Shown in pieces: positions 9,638 through 18,695 of a stretch of 64,000 nucleotides of DNA. Each line of letters begins with the position of its first letter. Position 1 is the stretch's first letter. Made by a program: the position numbers and the translations under genes. The notes beneath the pieces were generated by a model. That model was not told the origin of the DNA. It worked only from the letters and a program-made list of their open reading frames with translations, and did not search any database. Origin of the DNA: Caballeronia pedi (lineage in GTDB: Bacteria; Pseudomonadota; Gammaproteobacteria; Burkholderiales; Burkholderiaceae); assembly GCF_001544915.2 (NCBI RefSeq), contig NZ_FCOE02000025.1, forward strand, positions 1 through 64,000. Reading direction: 5' to 3'.

Positions 9638-9657
9638 CGCGACACATGCATGTCGCG
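9638..9657. repeat. inverted repeat between binding-protein and permease genes
   Basis: A 7-bp perfect inverted repeat (CGCGACA / TGTCGCG) around a 6-base centre (CATGCA). It lies in the 66-bp gap after the binding-protein stop codon (9676) and before the permease GTG (9609). In such operons, hairpins here often protect the 3' end of the abundant binding-protein transcript or cause partial termination. That role is inferred. Confidence 0.5.
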
Positions 9658-9675
9658 CGCTCATTTCCCACGTCT

Positions 9676-10941
9676 CTACTTCTTGTAGATGCGTTTGCGT
9701 GTCTGTTCGAGCTGCGCGAGGATGCTGTCGAGCTGCGAGGGATCGGACACGAACTGCTGCATGCCCTTCATCCCTTCGTCGGCCATCTCCTTGGTCATGT
9801 CGCGATCGTAGAACTGCGCGATACCGCCCTTGGTATTGGACAGAATCTGGAAACCGATTTTCGAAATGGGATCTTCCGGTTCCGGCGATTTGCTGTTCGC
9901 GGACAACGAGCCCAAACCCTGCGCGAGCTTCGCGCCCATCTCGGGCGTCTCGACGAAAGCGAGAAACGCATGGGCGTCGGCCTTGTTCTTGGCGCGTGCC
10001 GGAATATGCAGCGATTCGACCGGGCCGTCTTCTGCGGTCGGCACCTTGGAGTCGATGATCGGGAACTGAAAATAGCCCATGTTCGGCTTCACGTTCGCCG
10101 GAAAGCCGCCAGTGATGAAAGTGCCCATCAGCATCATCGCGGCCTTGCCCTGGAACAGGAACGGCTGCGCGGCATCGAGGTCATAGGAGAGCGAGTTGTC
10201 GATGAAATCGTGATCGTCGAGCAACTGTTTCCACGCCGTATAAACCTTCTTCACGCGCGGATCGGTGTAGGGCACGTTGCCTGCCATCAATTGCTGATGG
10301 AACGCATTGCCGTTCAAGCGCAGGTCGAGATAGTCGAACCAGCCGGCCAGTGTCCACGCATCGCGCCCGCCGACGGCGAACGGTGTGATTCCCGCGGCTT
10401 TCAGCTTCTTGCACGCATCCATCAACTGGTCCCAGGTTTTCGGCTCCTCCGTGATGCCGACTTTCTGGAACAGATCCTTCCGATAAAAAAGGCCCCACGA
10501 GTAGTACACGGTCGGCGCGGCGTACTGCTTTCCGTTGTATGTCGACGATTCCTTGGTCGATGCATACATGCTGTCCCAGCCGTTCTTCTTCCAGTCACCG
10601 CTCAGGTCTTCGAACAGGCCGCGCTTCGCGTAATACGCCATGCGCTCGCCGTTGTGCCAGTTCACCACATCGGGCGCAACGGTCGACAGCCAGCCCGGCA
10701 ATTGCACCTTGTAGGCTTCTTCATCGACGAACGAGACTTTCACATCGACATCGGGATGCGCTTTTTTGAACGCATCGACGACTTCCTGCCACACCGCGCG
10801 CTGGCTCGCGCCCTTGAACGCGATATTGATGGTCATGGTCGCAGCCTGAGCGGCGGTCGTCGCGAACGACGTCACGCCCAGCGTTAGGGCGAGCGTCGTG
10901 GCGGCGATGCTCATGCGTGCTTTTAGGCTTCTTGCTGGCAT
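9676..10941 (-). CDS. sugar ABC transporter substrate-binding protein
   Basis: A 421-residue family-1 extracellular solute-binding protein. Residues 1-33 form a Sec signal peptide (basic start, hydrophobic LALTLGVTSFATTAAQA, cleavage after AQA). The mature part begins with ATMTINIAFKG and shows the usual family blocks (APDVVNWHNGERMAYYAKRG, YAAPTVYYSWGLFYRKD, PFLFQGKAAMMLMGTF). It captures sugar in the periplasm for the two permeases downstream. It sits between the beta-galactosidase gene and the permeases, so a galactoside is the likely ligand. Confidence 0.9.
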   Translation of the reverse strand: MPARSLKARMSIAATTLALTLGVTSFATTAAQAATMTINIAFKGASQRAVWQEVVDAFKKAHPDVDVKVSFVDEEAYKVQLPGWLSTVAPDVVNWHNGERMAYYAKRGLFEDLSGDWKKNGWDSMYASTKESSTYNGKQYAAPTVYYSWGLFYRKDLFQKVGITEEPKTWDQLMDACKKLKAAGITPFAVGGRDAWTLAGWFDYLDLRLNGNAFHQQLMAGNVPYTDPRVKKVYTAWKQLLDDHDFIDNSLSYDLDAAQPFLFQGKAAMMLMGTFITGGFPANVKPNMGYFQFPIIDSKVPTAEDGPVESLHIPARAKNKADAHAFLAFVETPEMGAKLAQGLGSLSANSKSPEPEDPISKIGFQILSNTKGGIAQFYDRDMTKEMADEGMKGMQQFVSDPSQLDSILAQLEQTRKRIYKK

Positions 10942-10990
10942 TCTCGTCTCCTGATCGTTTTCGTATGTGGATCGTTGCTGCTGTGCTTCT

Positions 10991-12967
10991 TCAAGTCATG
11001 CGATAAGCGGCCACGCCTTGCGGCGCGACTTCTCGTGTGCCGATGACGAAACGAGCATCGGTGACACCATCGATCGTGTGCGTCGCGTTCGAATAATTGA
11101 ATACGTAGGCGATGCCGCCGCGATGGCTCACGCGAACATCGTTGCCCAGCGGGGTCGGCGACAATCCTGCTTCGCTGGCGATACGAGCAAACAGCGTCCG
11201 TGTGAGACTTTCATCGAAGATGCTGGTGAAGTAATGCATCTTGCCGCTTTGAACGTAAGCGGGATGACCGTCCGCGAAACGCGCGTGAATCGTGGCGTGT
11301 TGCGCATCGGCGAGTTCGATCAGATCGCGCCAGTGCCGTGCATGGCCATTGCCCGCCGCATCGCCGTTGACTTGCACCGGCTCCGTCACGTTGGGCCGCA
11401 TCGATTCGACGCGCCATACGCGAACGGGCAACACGGCCGCGAGCGGTCCCGGCGGCAAGTTATGCGGAATCTGCAGGCTGTCGGTCTTCGATCCGGTCCG
11501 TGGCGCCAGCACGACATGCGCGCCCGATGCCGTGAGCCGCGCCGCGAAATCGTCGGGCACGATCGGCAGCGGAGGCACGACGACCATCGCATAGCCATCG
11601 AGCGGCGCATGCGCGGACACGATATCCACATCGAAGCCGAGCGAACGCAACGCCGAGTAATACTCGAACGCAAAGCGCGGATAGAAAAAGTCTGCGCCCT
11701 GCGGATGAATTTCGAACAGCCACTTCGCTTCGTAGTCCCACACCAGCGCGACCTTGCCGCGTACATCGTCATTCGCATCGGCATGCGCGGCTTCGACCTG
11801 CGCGATTTCGTGCGCAACCGTCGCTGCTTCGCTACCGCCCATGTCGAGCCGATTGTCCGGCGTATTGAGGCCCGCGTGCATCTGCTCCTGCGCGAACGGC
11901 GCCTGCCGCCATCTGAAGTAGGAGACGCAGCCCGCGCCGTGCGCAAAGGCTTCCCACGACCACAGCCGCACCATGCCCGGGAGCGGCGACGGATTCCAGT
12001 GCGCCCAGTTCACCGGACCCGGCTGCTGCTCCATCACCCAGAACGGCAGCTTCGACATGCCGCGATAGACATCGTGATTGAAGGACGCGAAGTCCGGATG
12101 CCCTGTGCGCAGATACTTCTGCTTCACTTCGGGCGCAAACCATTGTTCTTCGAGCGCGCCGAGCGGATAACTGTCCCATGTCGCGATATCGAGATCGCGC
12201 GCGACAGGATAGTGATCGAACTCGGTAAAAAGCTGCATGAAGTTATGCGCGATCGGGCGTCCCGGCGAATGCGCGCGAATGATCTCGACCTGCATGCGGT
12301 TGTAGCGCGCGACTTCATCGGAGGCGAAGCGCCGGTAGTCCAGCCGATGCGAGGGATGCGCTTCCGTCACCGTTGCAATGGCTGCGTCGATCTCGTCGAA
12401 GCTGCGATATTCCATGCTCCAGAACACGGTGCCCCACGCGCGGTTCAGCGCGTCGATCGTCTCGTAGCGCGCCTTCAGCCATTGACGAAAACGTTGTACG
12501 GCAGCGGCCGAATAACTCACGACCGTGTTATGGCAGCCGTACTCGTTGTCCGTCTGCCAATACGCGACGGCGGGATGGTTGCCGTACCGCTGCGCGACCG
12601 CCTTGCAAATCACACGTGATGCCTCGAAATACGACGGCGACGAGAAATCGTAGTGACGGCGCGAACCGAATGCGCGCGGACGCCCATCGGCGCCGACCGG
12701 CAGAATGTCCGGATGGCGGTCGATCAGCCACTTCGGCGGCGTCGCGGTCGGCGTGCACATCACGACTTCGAGTCCTGCCTGTGCGAGCACATCGACGGCG
12801 CGATCGAGCCAGTCCCAGTCATATTCGCCAGGCGTTGGCTCGATCCGGCTCCACGCGAATTCCGCGATCCGCACCTGTGCGATACCGAGCGCCTTCATGC
12901 GGCGCGCGTCGTCCTCCCACATCGATTCCGGCCAGTGTTCCGGGTAATAGCAAACTCCGAGGCGCAT
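10991..12967 (-). CDS. beta-galactosidase, glycoside hydrolase family 42
   Basis: A 658-residue enzyme starting MRLGVCYYPEHWPES, the hallmark N-terminus of GH42. The acid/base glutamate is in WQTDNEYG near residue 145. The C-terminal part has the glutamine-amidotransferase-like trimerisation domain and a final small beta domain. It has no signal peptide, so it cleaves imported galactosides in the cytoplasm. The ATG at 12967 has GGGAAG in front; a longer reading of the frame would overlap the upstream ATPase gene. Only 10 bases separate it from that gene, so the two are co-transcribed. Confidence 0.92.
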   Translation of the reverse strand: MRLGVCYYPEHWPESMWEDDARRMKALGIAQVRIAEFAWSRIEPTPGEYDWDWLDRAVDVLAQAGLEVVMCTPTATPPKWLIDRHPDILPVGADGRPRAFGSRRHYDFSSPSYFEASRVICKAVAQRYGNHPAVAYWQTDNEYGCHNTVVSYSAAAVQRFRQWLKARYETIDALNRAWGTVFWSMEYRSFDEIDAAIATVTEAHPSHRLDYRRFASDEVARYNRMQVEIIRAHSPGRPIAHNFMQLFTEFDHYPVARDLDIATWDSYPLGALEEQWFAPEVKQKYLRTGHPDFASFNHDVYRGMSKLPFWVMEQQPGPVNWAHWNPSPLPGMVRLWSWEAFAHGAGCVSYFRWRQAPFAQEQMHAGLNTPDNRLDMGGSEAATVAHEIAQVEAAHADANDDVRGKVALVWDYEAKWLFEIHPQGADFFYPRFAFEYYSALRSLGFDVDIVSAHAPLDGYAMVVVPPLPIVPDDFAARLTASGAHVVLAPRTGSKTDSLQIPHNLPPGPLAAVLPVRVWRVESMRPNVTEPVQVNGDAAGNGHARHWRDLIELADAQHATIHARFADGHPAYVQSGKMHYFTSIFDESLTRTLFARIASEAGLSPTPLGNDVRVSHRGGIAYVFNYSNATHTIDGVTDARFVIGTREVAPQGVAAYRMT

Positions 12968-12977
12968 GTATCTTCCC

Positions 12978-14129
12978 TTATGCAGTGTGTGCGAAGGCGC
13001 TGAGTGGCGTGACGGCGAAGCCATCGGCCGTGAAGAGATGGCAGGTGTGCGGGCGCACGACGAAGCTGGCGCGCTGTCCTCGTTCGACCTTCGCGTTGCC
13101 GGGCACTTTGGCGATGAGCACATCGCCACCGGGTTCGTCGAGATGCACGTAGCTGTGTTCGCCGAGATGTTCGGTCAGCGAGACCGTGCGCGCGAGTGTC
13201 GCCTCGCCTTTCGAACGATCGCCCGCACCGAGTTCGAGATGCTCGGGACGCACGCCGAGCGTGACGGGCTGCTGCTCCTGCAGAGCGCTACCATCGACGG
13301 CAATGGGCACCGCTTCGCCGGTGTGATCGAGCGTCACGCTCACGCCATGAGAATCGATCGCGCTCACTTTCGCCGCCAGAAAATTCATGCGCGGCGAGCC
13401 GATGAAACCCGCAACGAAGCGGCTCGCGGGACGGTGATACAACTCGAGCGGCGCACCCACCTGGGCGATGCTGCCGAGACGTTCGGTATCCGCGCCGGCG
13501 TGCAGCAGCACGATCTTGTCTGCGAGCGTCATCGCCTCGGTCTGATCGTGCGTCACGTAGACGACGCTGGCGCTTGCGAACTGCTTGTGCAGCCTTGCAA
13601 TCTCGATACGCGTCTGGCCGCGCAGCGTGGCGTCGAGATTGGAGAGAGGTTCATCGAACAGGAATACGCCCGGCTCGCGCACGATCGCGCGGCCGATCGC
13701 CACGCGCTGACGCTGACCGCCCGACAGTTCGCGCGGTTTGCGTTCGAGCAGCGCATCGAGTTGCAGAATGCGCGCGGCTTCACGTACGCGCTGATCGATT
13801 TCCCCTTTCGACTTCTTGGCGATCTTGAGCCCGAAGGCCATGTTCTCGTAGACCGTCATATGAGGAAACAGCGCGTAGCTTTGAAAGACCATCGCCACGC
13901 CGCGCTCGGCGGCCGGCACGTCGTTGACCACGCGTGAATCGATCAGCAGGTCGCCATCGGTGAGATCTTCGAGACCGGCGATCATCCGTAGCAAGGTGGA
14001 CTTGCCGCATCCCGAAGGACCGAGAAATACGCAGAATTCGCTCTTGCCGATCTCGAGATCGACATTGCGAATCACCGGCGCGTTACTGCCGTAGGCCTTC
14101 TGCACGCCTTTCAAGGAAATGCTCGCCAT
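12978..14129 (-). CDS. sugar ABC transporter ATP-binding protein, MalK/UgpC type
   Basis: A 383-residue ATPase with Walker A GPSGCGKSTLLRMIAG (near residues 36-51), signature LSGGQRQRVAIGRAI, Walker B VFLFDEPLSNLDA and a switch histidine in VTHDQTEAM. From about residue 235 there is the C-terminal regulatory OB-fold of the MalK/UgpC group. It is the first gene of the operon; GGAG lies 8 bases before the ATG. The promoter region upstream contains a LacI-type palindrome. It energises the two permeases encoded downstream. Confidence 0.93.
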   Translation of the reverse strand: MASISLKGVQKAYGSNAPVIRNVDLEIGKSEFCVFLGPSGCGKSTLLRMIAGLEDLTDGDLLIDSRVVNDVPAAERGVAMVFQSYALFPHMTVYENMAFGLKIAKKSKGEIDQRVREAARILQLDALLERKPRELSGGQRQRVAIGRAIVREPGVFLFDEPLSNLDATLRGQTRIEIARLHKQFASASVVYVTHDQTEAMTLADKIVLLHAGADTERLGSIAQVGAPLELYHRPASRFVAGFIGSPRMNFLAAKVSAIDSHGVSVTLDHTGEAVPIAVDGSALQEQQPVTLGVRPEHLELGAGDRSKGEATLARTVSLTEHLGEHSYVHLDEPGGDVLIAKVPGNAKVERGQRASFVVRPHTCHLFTADGFAVTPLSAFAHTA

Positions 14130-14165
14130 CGCCTGAGCTCCGTGATTTAATTAGCCGAACACGGA

Positions 14166-14181
14166 GATTAAGCGCTTAATC
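14166..14181. promoter_or_regulatory. LacI-type operator palindrome
   Basis: A perfect 16-bp palindrome, GATTAAGCGCTTAATC, with the central CG step typical of LacI/GalR operators. It lies in the 198-bp gap between the ABC/beta-galactosidase operon (start codon 14129, minus) and the divergent LacI gene (start 14328). Its position 37 bases before the operon start codon fits repression of the operon by the neighbouring regulator. Confidence 0.75.
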
Positions 14182-14327
14182 AAACGAGAGAAGAGTACCG
14201 TCGCAAGCAGCATTTGCATGATTGTCTCCGTGAATCGTTTTGATGGTTTGACGCATGGTGCCGTGCCTTTGAAGACGAAGCAAATAATGAGAGCACCTCC
14301 CACATAGTGATTTTCTGGCGAAGCGCG

Positions 14328-15365
14328 ATGCCCACACTCAACGAAGTCGCCCGGCGTGCCGGCGTCACGGCCGCCACGGTCTCGAACGTATTGCGCAATC
14401 GCGGCCGGGTCGGCGAAGAGACGCGCCAGCGCGTGCTCGAAGCGGTTGCCGCGCTCGATTACCGCCCTCACCTCACGGCACGGGCACTGGCCGAGGGACG
14501 CGCGCCGACTCTCGCGCTCATGGTGTCCAGCATTGCGAATCCTTTCTATCCGGAGTTCGCACTAGCAGTCGAACGCGCCGCGCGTGAGAGCGGGCATTTC
14601 GTCATCATCTGCAACACCAATGAAGATCCGCTGGCGGGCCGTGCGATCCTTCAGCAGATTGCGGGGACGCTATCGGAAGGCGTATTGGTGATGAACGCAA
14701 ATCTCGACTTCGACGATCTGCATACGACGCAGGCCAATGGCACGCCTGTGGTGTTGTGCATGTGGGAACGTCCCGACGATCCGCCGGGACTGCCATGCGT
14801 CGCGGTCGATTTCCGACTGGCGGGCAAGCTCGCCGGACAGCATCTGATCGAACTGGGGCACACGCGCATCGGCGCAATCGTCGGCAGTAAGTCGATGGGC
14901 ATTCACGCCTCTCGTTACGACGGCTTTGCCGACGCCATGCGCGAAGCGGGACTGGACATCGTGACCACGAACACGATCCACGCACCGGACACCGTGCAAG
15001 GCGGGTATGCGGCCACGTTCGAATTGCTCGCGCGCGACGCCGGCATCACGGCCATCTTCGCGACCAACGATCTCCCTGCGCTCGGCGCTATCGACGCGGC
15101 AGCCGATATGGGTCGCTCCGTACCGCACGATCTTTCAATCGTGGGCATCACGGACATCCTTCTGGCGCAGCAATGGCGGCCCCCCCTTACCACGGTCGCC
15201 GTGCCCACAGTCGAGGCTGCGGGCTTGGCCGTTGCGTTGCTACGCGAGATGATCGAGGAGCCTCAGCGCGCAGCCGATCGTAGTAATCGGCGATGGCGTC
15301 TGCTCGCAGCGTCGGAGCCGCACTTGGTCGTGCGCGGCTCGACAGCATGTTGCCTGCGGCGCTAG
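14328..15365 (+). CDS. LacI-family transcriptional regulator
   Basis: A 345-residue repressor. The N-terminal helix-turn-helix and hinge helix (TLNEVARRAGVTAATVSNVL, then YRPHLTARALAEG) are intact. They are followed by a periplasmic-binding-protein-like sensor domain (LALMVSSIANPFYPEFA through DLPALGAIDAAADMG). The ATG at 14328 begins the conserved MPTLNEVA sequence. It is divergent from the galactoside ABC operon and probably represses it through the palindrome at 14166-14181, released by a galactoside or a derivative. The last 25 residues are arginine- and cysteine-rich and unusual. Confidence 0.9.
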   Translation: MPTLNEVARRAGVTAATVSNVLRNRGRVGEETRQRVLEAVAALDYRPHLTARALAEGRAPTLALMVSSIANPFYPEFALAVERAARESGHFVIICNTNEDPLAGRAILQQIAGTLSEGVLVMNANLDFDDLHTTQANGTPVVLCMWERPDDPPGLPCVAVDFRLAGKLAGQHLIELGHTRIGAIVGSKSMGIHASRYDGFADAMREAGLDIVTTNTIHAPDTVQGGYAATFELLARDAGITAIFATNDLPALGAIDAAADMGRSVPHDLSIVGITDILLAQQWRPPLTTVAVPTVEAAGLAVALLREMIEEPQRAADRSNRRWRLLAASEPHLVVRGSTACCLRR

Positions 15366-15712
15366 CTCGACTCGCGGTTCACCGCACGCCGTAACACTGT
15401 GCCTGCGCGCTGCAACGCCAGGCAAGCTTCTCGGCTATTCGCCATTCACTAAGGTCAAGACCCGACGCGGGCCAGTCGGAAAGCAAAACCAGAACAAACC
15501 TGTCCCTGATCGGACCCGCAAACAATATGCTTTCCCGTCCCCGGCTTGAGTTTCCTGAAGTCTTGTCGCGAAGCTCTCAAGCCTAGCTCCGCAAATCACA
15601 AAACCGCGCTGCAACTCACGACGCTGAAGGCATTTGGCGACACTCTCATCAATACAGCGGCACGAGAACTCGGGAATTTTTACTACCAGAGGTACAGCAA
15701 TTTTTAACCATA
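15366..15712. other. gene-free stretch between LacI and LysR genes
   Basis: No gene is visible in this stretch. GC content falls steadily towards the right, reaching AT-rich sequence just before the inverted repeats at 15713-15743. Confidence 0.5.
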
Positions 15713-15743
15713 ATATTAGATTTTCTAATATACGTTAGAAAAT
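15713..15743. promoter_or_regulatory. nested inverted repeats, probable LysR binding region
   Basis: Two overlapping perfect inverted repeats in AT-rich DNA 50 bases before the LysR start codon. One is ATATTAGA-TTT-TCTAATAT (15713-15731). The other is ATTTTCTAA-TATACG-TTAGAAAAT (15720-15743). Together they give three half-sites of the form TTAGA/TCTAA. LysR proteins bind dyads of this kind to regulate themselves, so autoregulation is likely. Confidence 0.6.
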
Positions 15744-15792
15744 TTGGCAAATTATCGGGTGCAAATTAACATGCCTTATATCAGAGGTCGCA

Positions 15793-16755
15793 ATGGCAGA
15801 ATTATCTCGATTAGAGATTCGGGCGCTCCAGGTCTTCGAGGCTGTCGCGGCTGAAGGAAGCCTATCCGCCGCGGCGTCGAGGCTTGGCGTCACGCAGTCG
15901 GCCGTCTCCCAGACGATTGCTCAGATCGAAGAGATTCTGGGGACGAAAGTGCTGGACCGCAGTCGTCGTCCGATTCGACTTACTTCCGCCGGGATCGCAT
16001 TGAGGAGAGACGCGCATTCGGTCGTGGAGGAAATGAATCGGCTGCTCGCGAATGCCCGAGAAGCCGATGCGGCGAATCGCCCCGAAATCAGAGTCGGCAT
16101 GATCGACTCGTATGCGGCCACGGTCGGACCGGCGGTAGTGAAAGAGGCGATTCGCCAGGGCCATCAGGTCGTCTTATGGGCGGGCCTCGCATACCGTCAC
16201 TCACAGGCTCTTTTGCAGCGGCAGTTGGACCTCATCGTGACTTCCGACGCATTGGAAGATATGGATCGGCTGGTTCGACGTCCCTTGTTCAGCGAACCGT
16301 TTTTGGTTGTTTTGCCCGCCGGGCGAAAGGAGAAAATTCGAGAAGGCGTGATTGCCGATATCGCGCGCCAACTGCCATTAGTACGCTTCAGCACGAGTTC
16401 GCACTATGGCGCGTTGACGGAACGCTATCTGAGGCGTTGTGGCATCTCGGCAAAACGCCATCTGGAGATCGACGCATCGGATGTCGTCCTGTCGATGGTT
16501 GCAGCCGACCTCGGATGGGCAATCACGACGCCCTTGGTTCTTTTGCAGAGTCGCAGTTATCTGAAGGACGTCTGCGTGCTTCCGATCATCGGCCCCCCGC
16601 TGACTCGAACCATTTATCAGGTGTCGCGCGCCGGAGAATACGAGGAAACCGCCGAGTACTTCTATCAGGCCAGTCGGCGAGTTCTGGAGAGCGCGGTATT
16701 CCCGGAGATAAAGAATTTGCTTCCGGACGTGGGCCTGAAACTCCAGTTGAGTTGA
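15793..16755 (+). CDS. LysR-family transcriptional regulator
   Basis: A 320-residue regulator with the helix-turn-helix at about residues 8-66 (ALQVFEAVAAEGSLSAAASRLG, then SAVSQTIAQIEEILG) and an effector domain starting at about residue 93. It precedes, in the same direction, a FAD oxidase, a RidA protein and an MFS transporter, with 91 bases to the oxidase gene. It is probably co-transcribed with them or their activator. Codon use is less GC-biased than in the neighbouring ABC operon. Confidence 0.9.
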   Translation: MAELSRLEIRALQVFEAVAAEGSLSAAASRLGVTQSAVSQTIAQIEEILGTKVLDRSRRPIRLTSAGIALRRDAHSVVEEMNRLLANAREADAANRPEIRVGMIDSYAATVGPAVVKEAIRQGHQVVLWAGLAYRHSQALLQRQLDLIVTSDALEDMDRLVRRPLFSEPFLVVLPAGRKEKIREGVIADIARQLPLVRFSTSSHYGALTERYLRRCGISAKRHLEIDASDVVLSMVAADLGWAITTPLVLLQSRSYLKDVCVLPIIGPPLTRTIYQVSRAGEYEETAEYFYQASRRVLESAVFPEIKNLLPDVGLKLQLS

Positions 16756-16846
16756 TCTGTCGGAAAAGCGCATTAGATTTTGAAGGAGACGGGGCCTGAT
16801 AGCGCTAGCGCGCCGTTTCATCCTGTCCATACTGGAAAGTGACTCA

Positions 16847-18178
16847 ATGATGAATATCCAACAATCGTCTTTGGACCCAAGAGCGGCTGGCGTATCACCG
16901 GTCTACCAGCAGCGCTCCGGCTGGAACGCAATGCTGCCTGATCGGATCCAGCAACCACGGCGCGCCCGATCGCGCTACGCAACCATCATCATCGGGGGCG
17001 GTTATACCGGTCTCGCAGCGGCCCGGCGCATCGCCGAGTTACGGCCGAACGACGATATCCTGGTGATCGAGGCATCGACGATCGGCGAGGGATCGGCGGG
17101 AAGGAATTCGGGGTTCGTCATCGATCTTCCTCACAACACGAAAATGGGCGGACATACGAGTCCGCTGGAAGTGGCGCGCAAGCAGATCCGTATGTACGAC
17201 GACGGAAAAAAATGGCTCGAACGGTTGGTGCGTGAACATCACATCGAATGCGGATGGAATCCGGCGGGCAAGTACCATGCGGCCGCGGGCGACAAAGGGG
17301 TTGCTAGCTTGCGCGCAGTTCTCGATCAATACAAGGAATGGGGTATAGCGTTCACCGAGTTCGATCGTGAAGGCTTGAACGATAAACTTGGTACACCGTA
17401 TTATCGATATGGGTTTCATTCTCTCAATAACGTATTCGTTCAACCCGCAGCCCTCATTCGAGGTCTGGCTGATTCGCTGCCGGCGAACGTGACCGTCCTG
17501 GAAGGCGAGCCTGTCTTCGCCCTCGAAGAGTCGACACCTTTCGTCGTCAGGACGGTGAACGGCGAGTACACGTCCGATCGCGTCATCATTGCCAACAACG
17601 GCTTCGCCAAGCAACTCGGCGTTCTTCGTGATCGTCTTTTCACGATCTTCACCTATGCGGCCGTCACCCCCCGGCTATCCGACACTGAACTCGCCAAGCT
17701 GGGTGATTCGAAGGAATGGGGCGTCATTCCGGCAAACAGGCTCGGTACCACCTTGCGCCGCATTCAAGACGGCAGGCTGATGGTGAGAAGCGCCTATTCC
17801 TACGAGCGGGAACAAGCACCGGAAAAAACGCGCGAGCTATTGACCGATTGCTACAAGCGTCGGTATCCACAGATGAACTCGCACGAGTTCGAGTTCATGT
17901 GGGGCGGCACGACCGCGTTGACTCGCAACGGAGCGTCTTTCTTCGGCGAACTTCGTCCTGGCCTTTTTGCGTCGGTCGGTTGCAACGGGGCCGGTGTTTT
18001 GAAAGGCAGCGTGTTCGGAAAATTGCTGGGTGAGATGGTGATGGGTGTCGATTCCGACGCTCTGACCGACGTCCTCGGCTTCGAAGGGCCAACGTGGCTG
18101 CCGCCCGATCCAATCCGGAAGGTCGCGGTTACATCGGCAATCAGATATCAGGCCGCGGTAGCGGGCCCGGAACGTTAA
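16847..18178 (+). CDS. FAD-dependent amine/amino-acid oxidoreductase, DAO family
   Basis: A 443-residue flavoprotein. The ADP-binding beta-alpha-beta motif IIIGGGYTGLAAARRIAEL begins near residue 46, and the conserved second FAD contact EGSAGRNSGFV follows at about residue 84. The C-terminal WGGTTALTRNGASFFGELRPGLFASVGCNGAG block is typical of the PuuB (gamma-glutamylputrescine oxidase)/DadA-like group. These enzymes oxidise an amine or amino acid to an imine. The downstream RidA gene, 18 bases away, supports imine formation. GGAAAG precedes the start. The precise substrate is not known. Confidence 0.85.
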   Translation: MMNIQQSSLDPRAAGVSPVYQQRSGWNAMLPDRIQQPRRARSRYATIIIGGGYTGLAAARRIAELRPNDDILVIEASTIGEGSAGRNSGFVIDLPHNTKMGGHTSPLEVARKQIRMYDDGKKWLERLVREHHIECGWNPAGKYHAAAGDKGVASLRAVLDQYKEWGIAFTEFDREGLNDKLGTPYYRYGFHSLNNVFVQPAALIRGLADSLPANVTVLEGEPVFALEESTPFVVRTVNGEYTSDRVIIANNGFAKQLGVLRDRLFTIFTYAAVTPRLSDTELAKLGDSKEWGVIPANRLGTTLRRIQDGRLMVRSAYSYEREQAPEKTRELLTDCYKRRYPQMNSHEFEFMWGGTTALTRNGASFFGELRPGLFASVGCNGAGVLKGSVFGKLLGEMVMGVDSDALTDVLGFEGPTWLPPDPIRKVAVTSAIRYQAAVAGPER

Positions 18179-18196
18179 ATTTTGGCGGAGGAAGCA

Positions 18197-18553
18197 GTGT
18201 CTATTATCGAGCGTAGCCGCGTAAGCAAGCGGATGTCACAAGTGACACGGCATGGCAACATACTGTATCTCGCAGGCCAGGTTGCAAGCGACGTGGAACA
18301 GGATATGACGGGACAAACCCGTCAGGTACTGGAATCCGTTGATGAATTGCTCAAGGAACACAACTCCGACCGGTCCCGGATTCTCTTTTGCCAGATCTTC
18401 CTCTCGGATATGTCGCAGTTCCAGGCGATGAACGCGGTTTGGGATGACTGGGTGAGCGCGGGTCAAGCACCTCCGCGAGCGACCGTGGGCGCGACTTTGG
18501 CTTCACCGAAGAAGCTGATCGAAATCGTGGTGACGGCGGCAACCTCAGCCTAA
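18197..18553 (+). CDS. RidA (YjgF/YER057c/UK114) family imine deaminase
   Basis: A 118-residue protein of normal RidA length. It carries the family blocks NILYLAGQVASD, QTRQVLESVDELLKEHNSD, RSRILFCQIFLSDMSQF and the substrate-binding arginine in PPRATVGATLA. RidA proteins speed hydrolysis of reactive enamine/imine products. The GTG at 18197 is chosen because GGAGGAA stands 5 bases before it; a TTG start five codons earlier lacks a site. It lies between the FAD oxidase and the MFS transporter and probably handles the oxidase's imine product. Confidence 0.88.
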   Translation: MSIIERSRVSKRMSQVTRHGNILYLAGQVASDVEQDMTGQTRQVLESVDELLKEHNSDRSRILFCQIFLSDMSQFQAMNAVWDDWVSAGQAPPRATVGATLASPKKLIEIVVTAATSA

Positions 18554-18695
18554 GGAGCAGAGGCCATTTCCATCTGCATCGTTCCGATCGCGAATCAGCC
18601 AACGACCTAATCAATTTTGCTATTCGGCCTCGACGCGCCTGTACGGACAGGCTTGCCAATTTCGAGGCTTAAAGTATGAGCACAAAGGAGACAGC

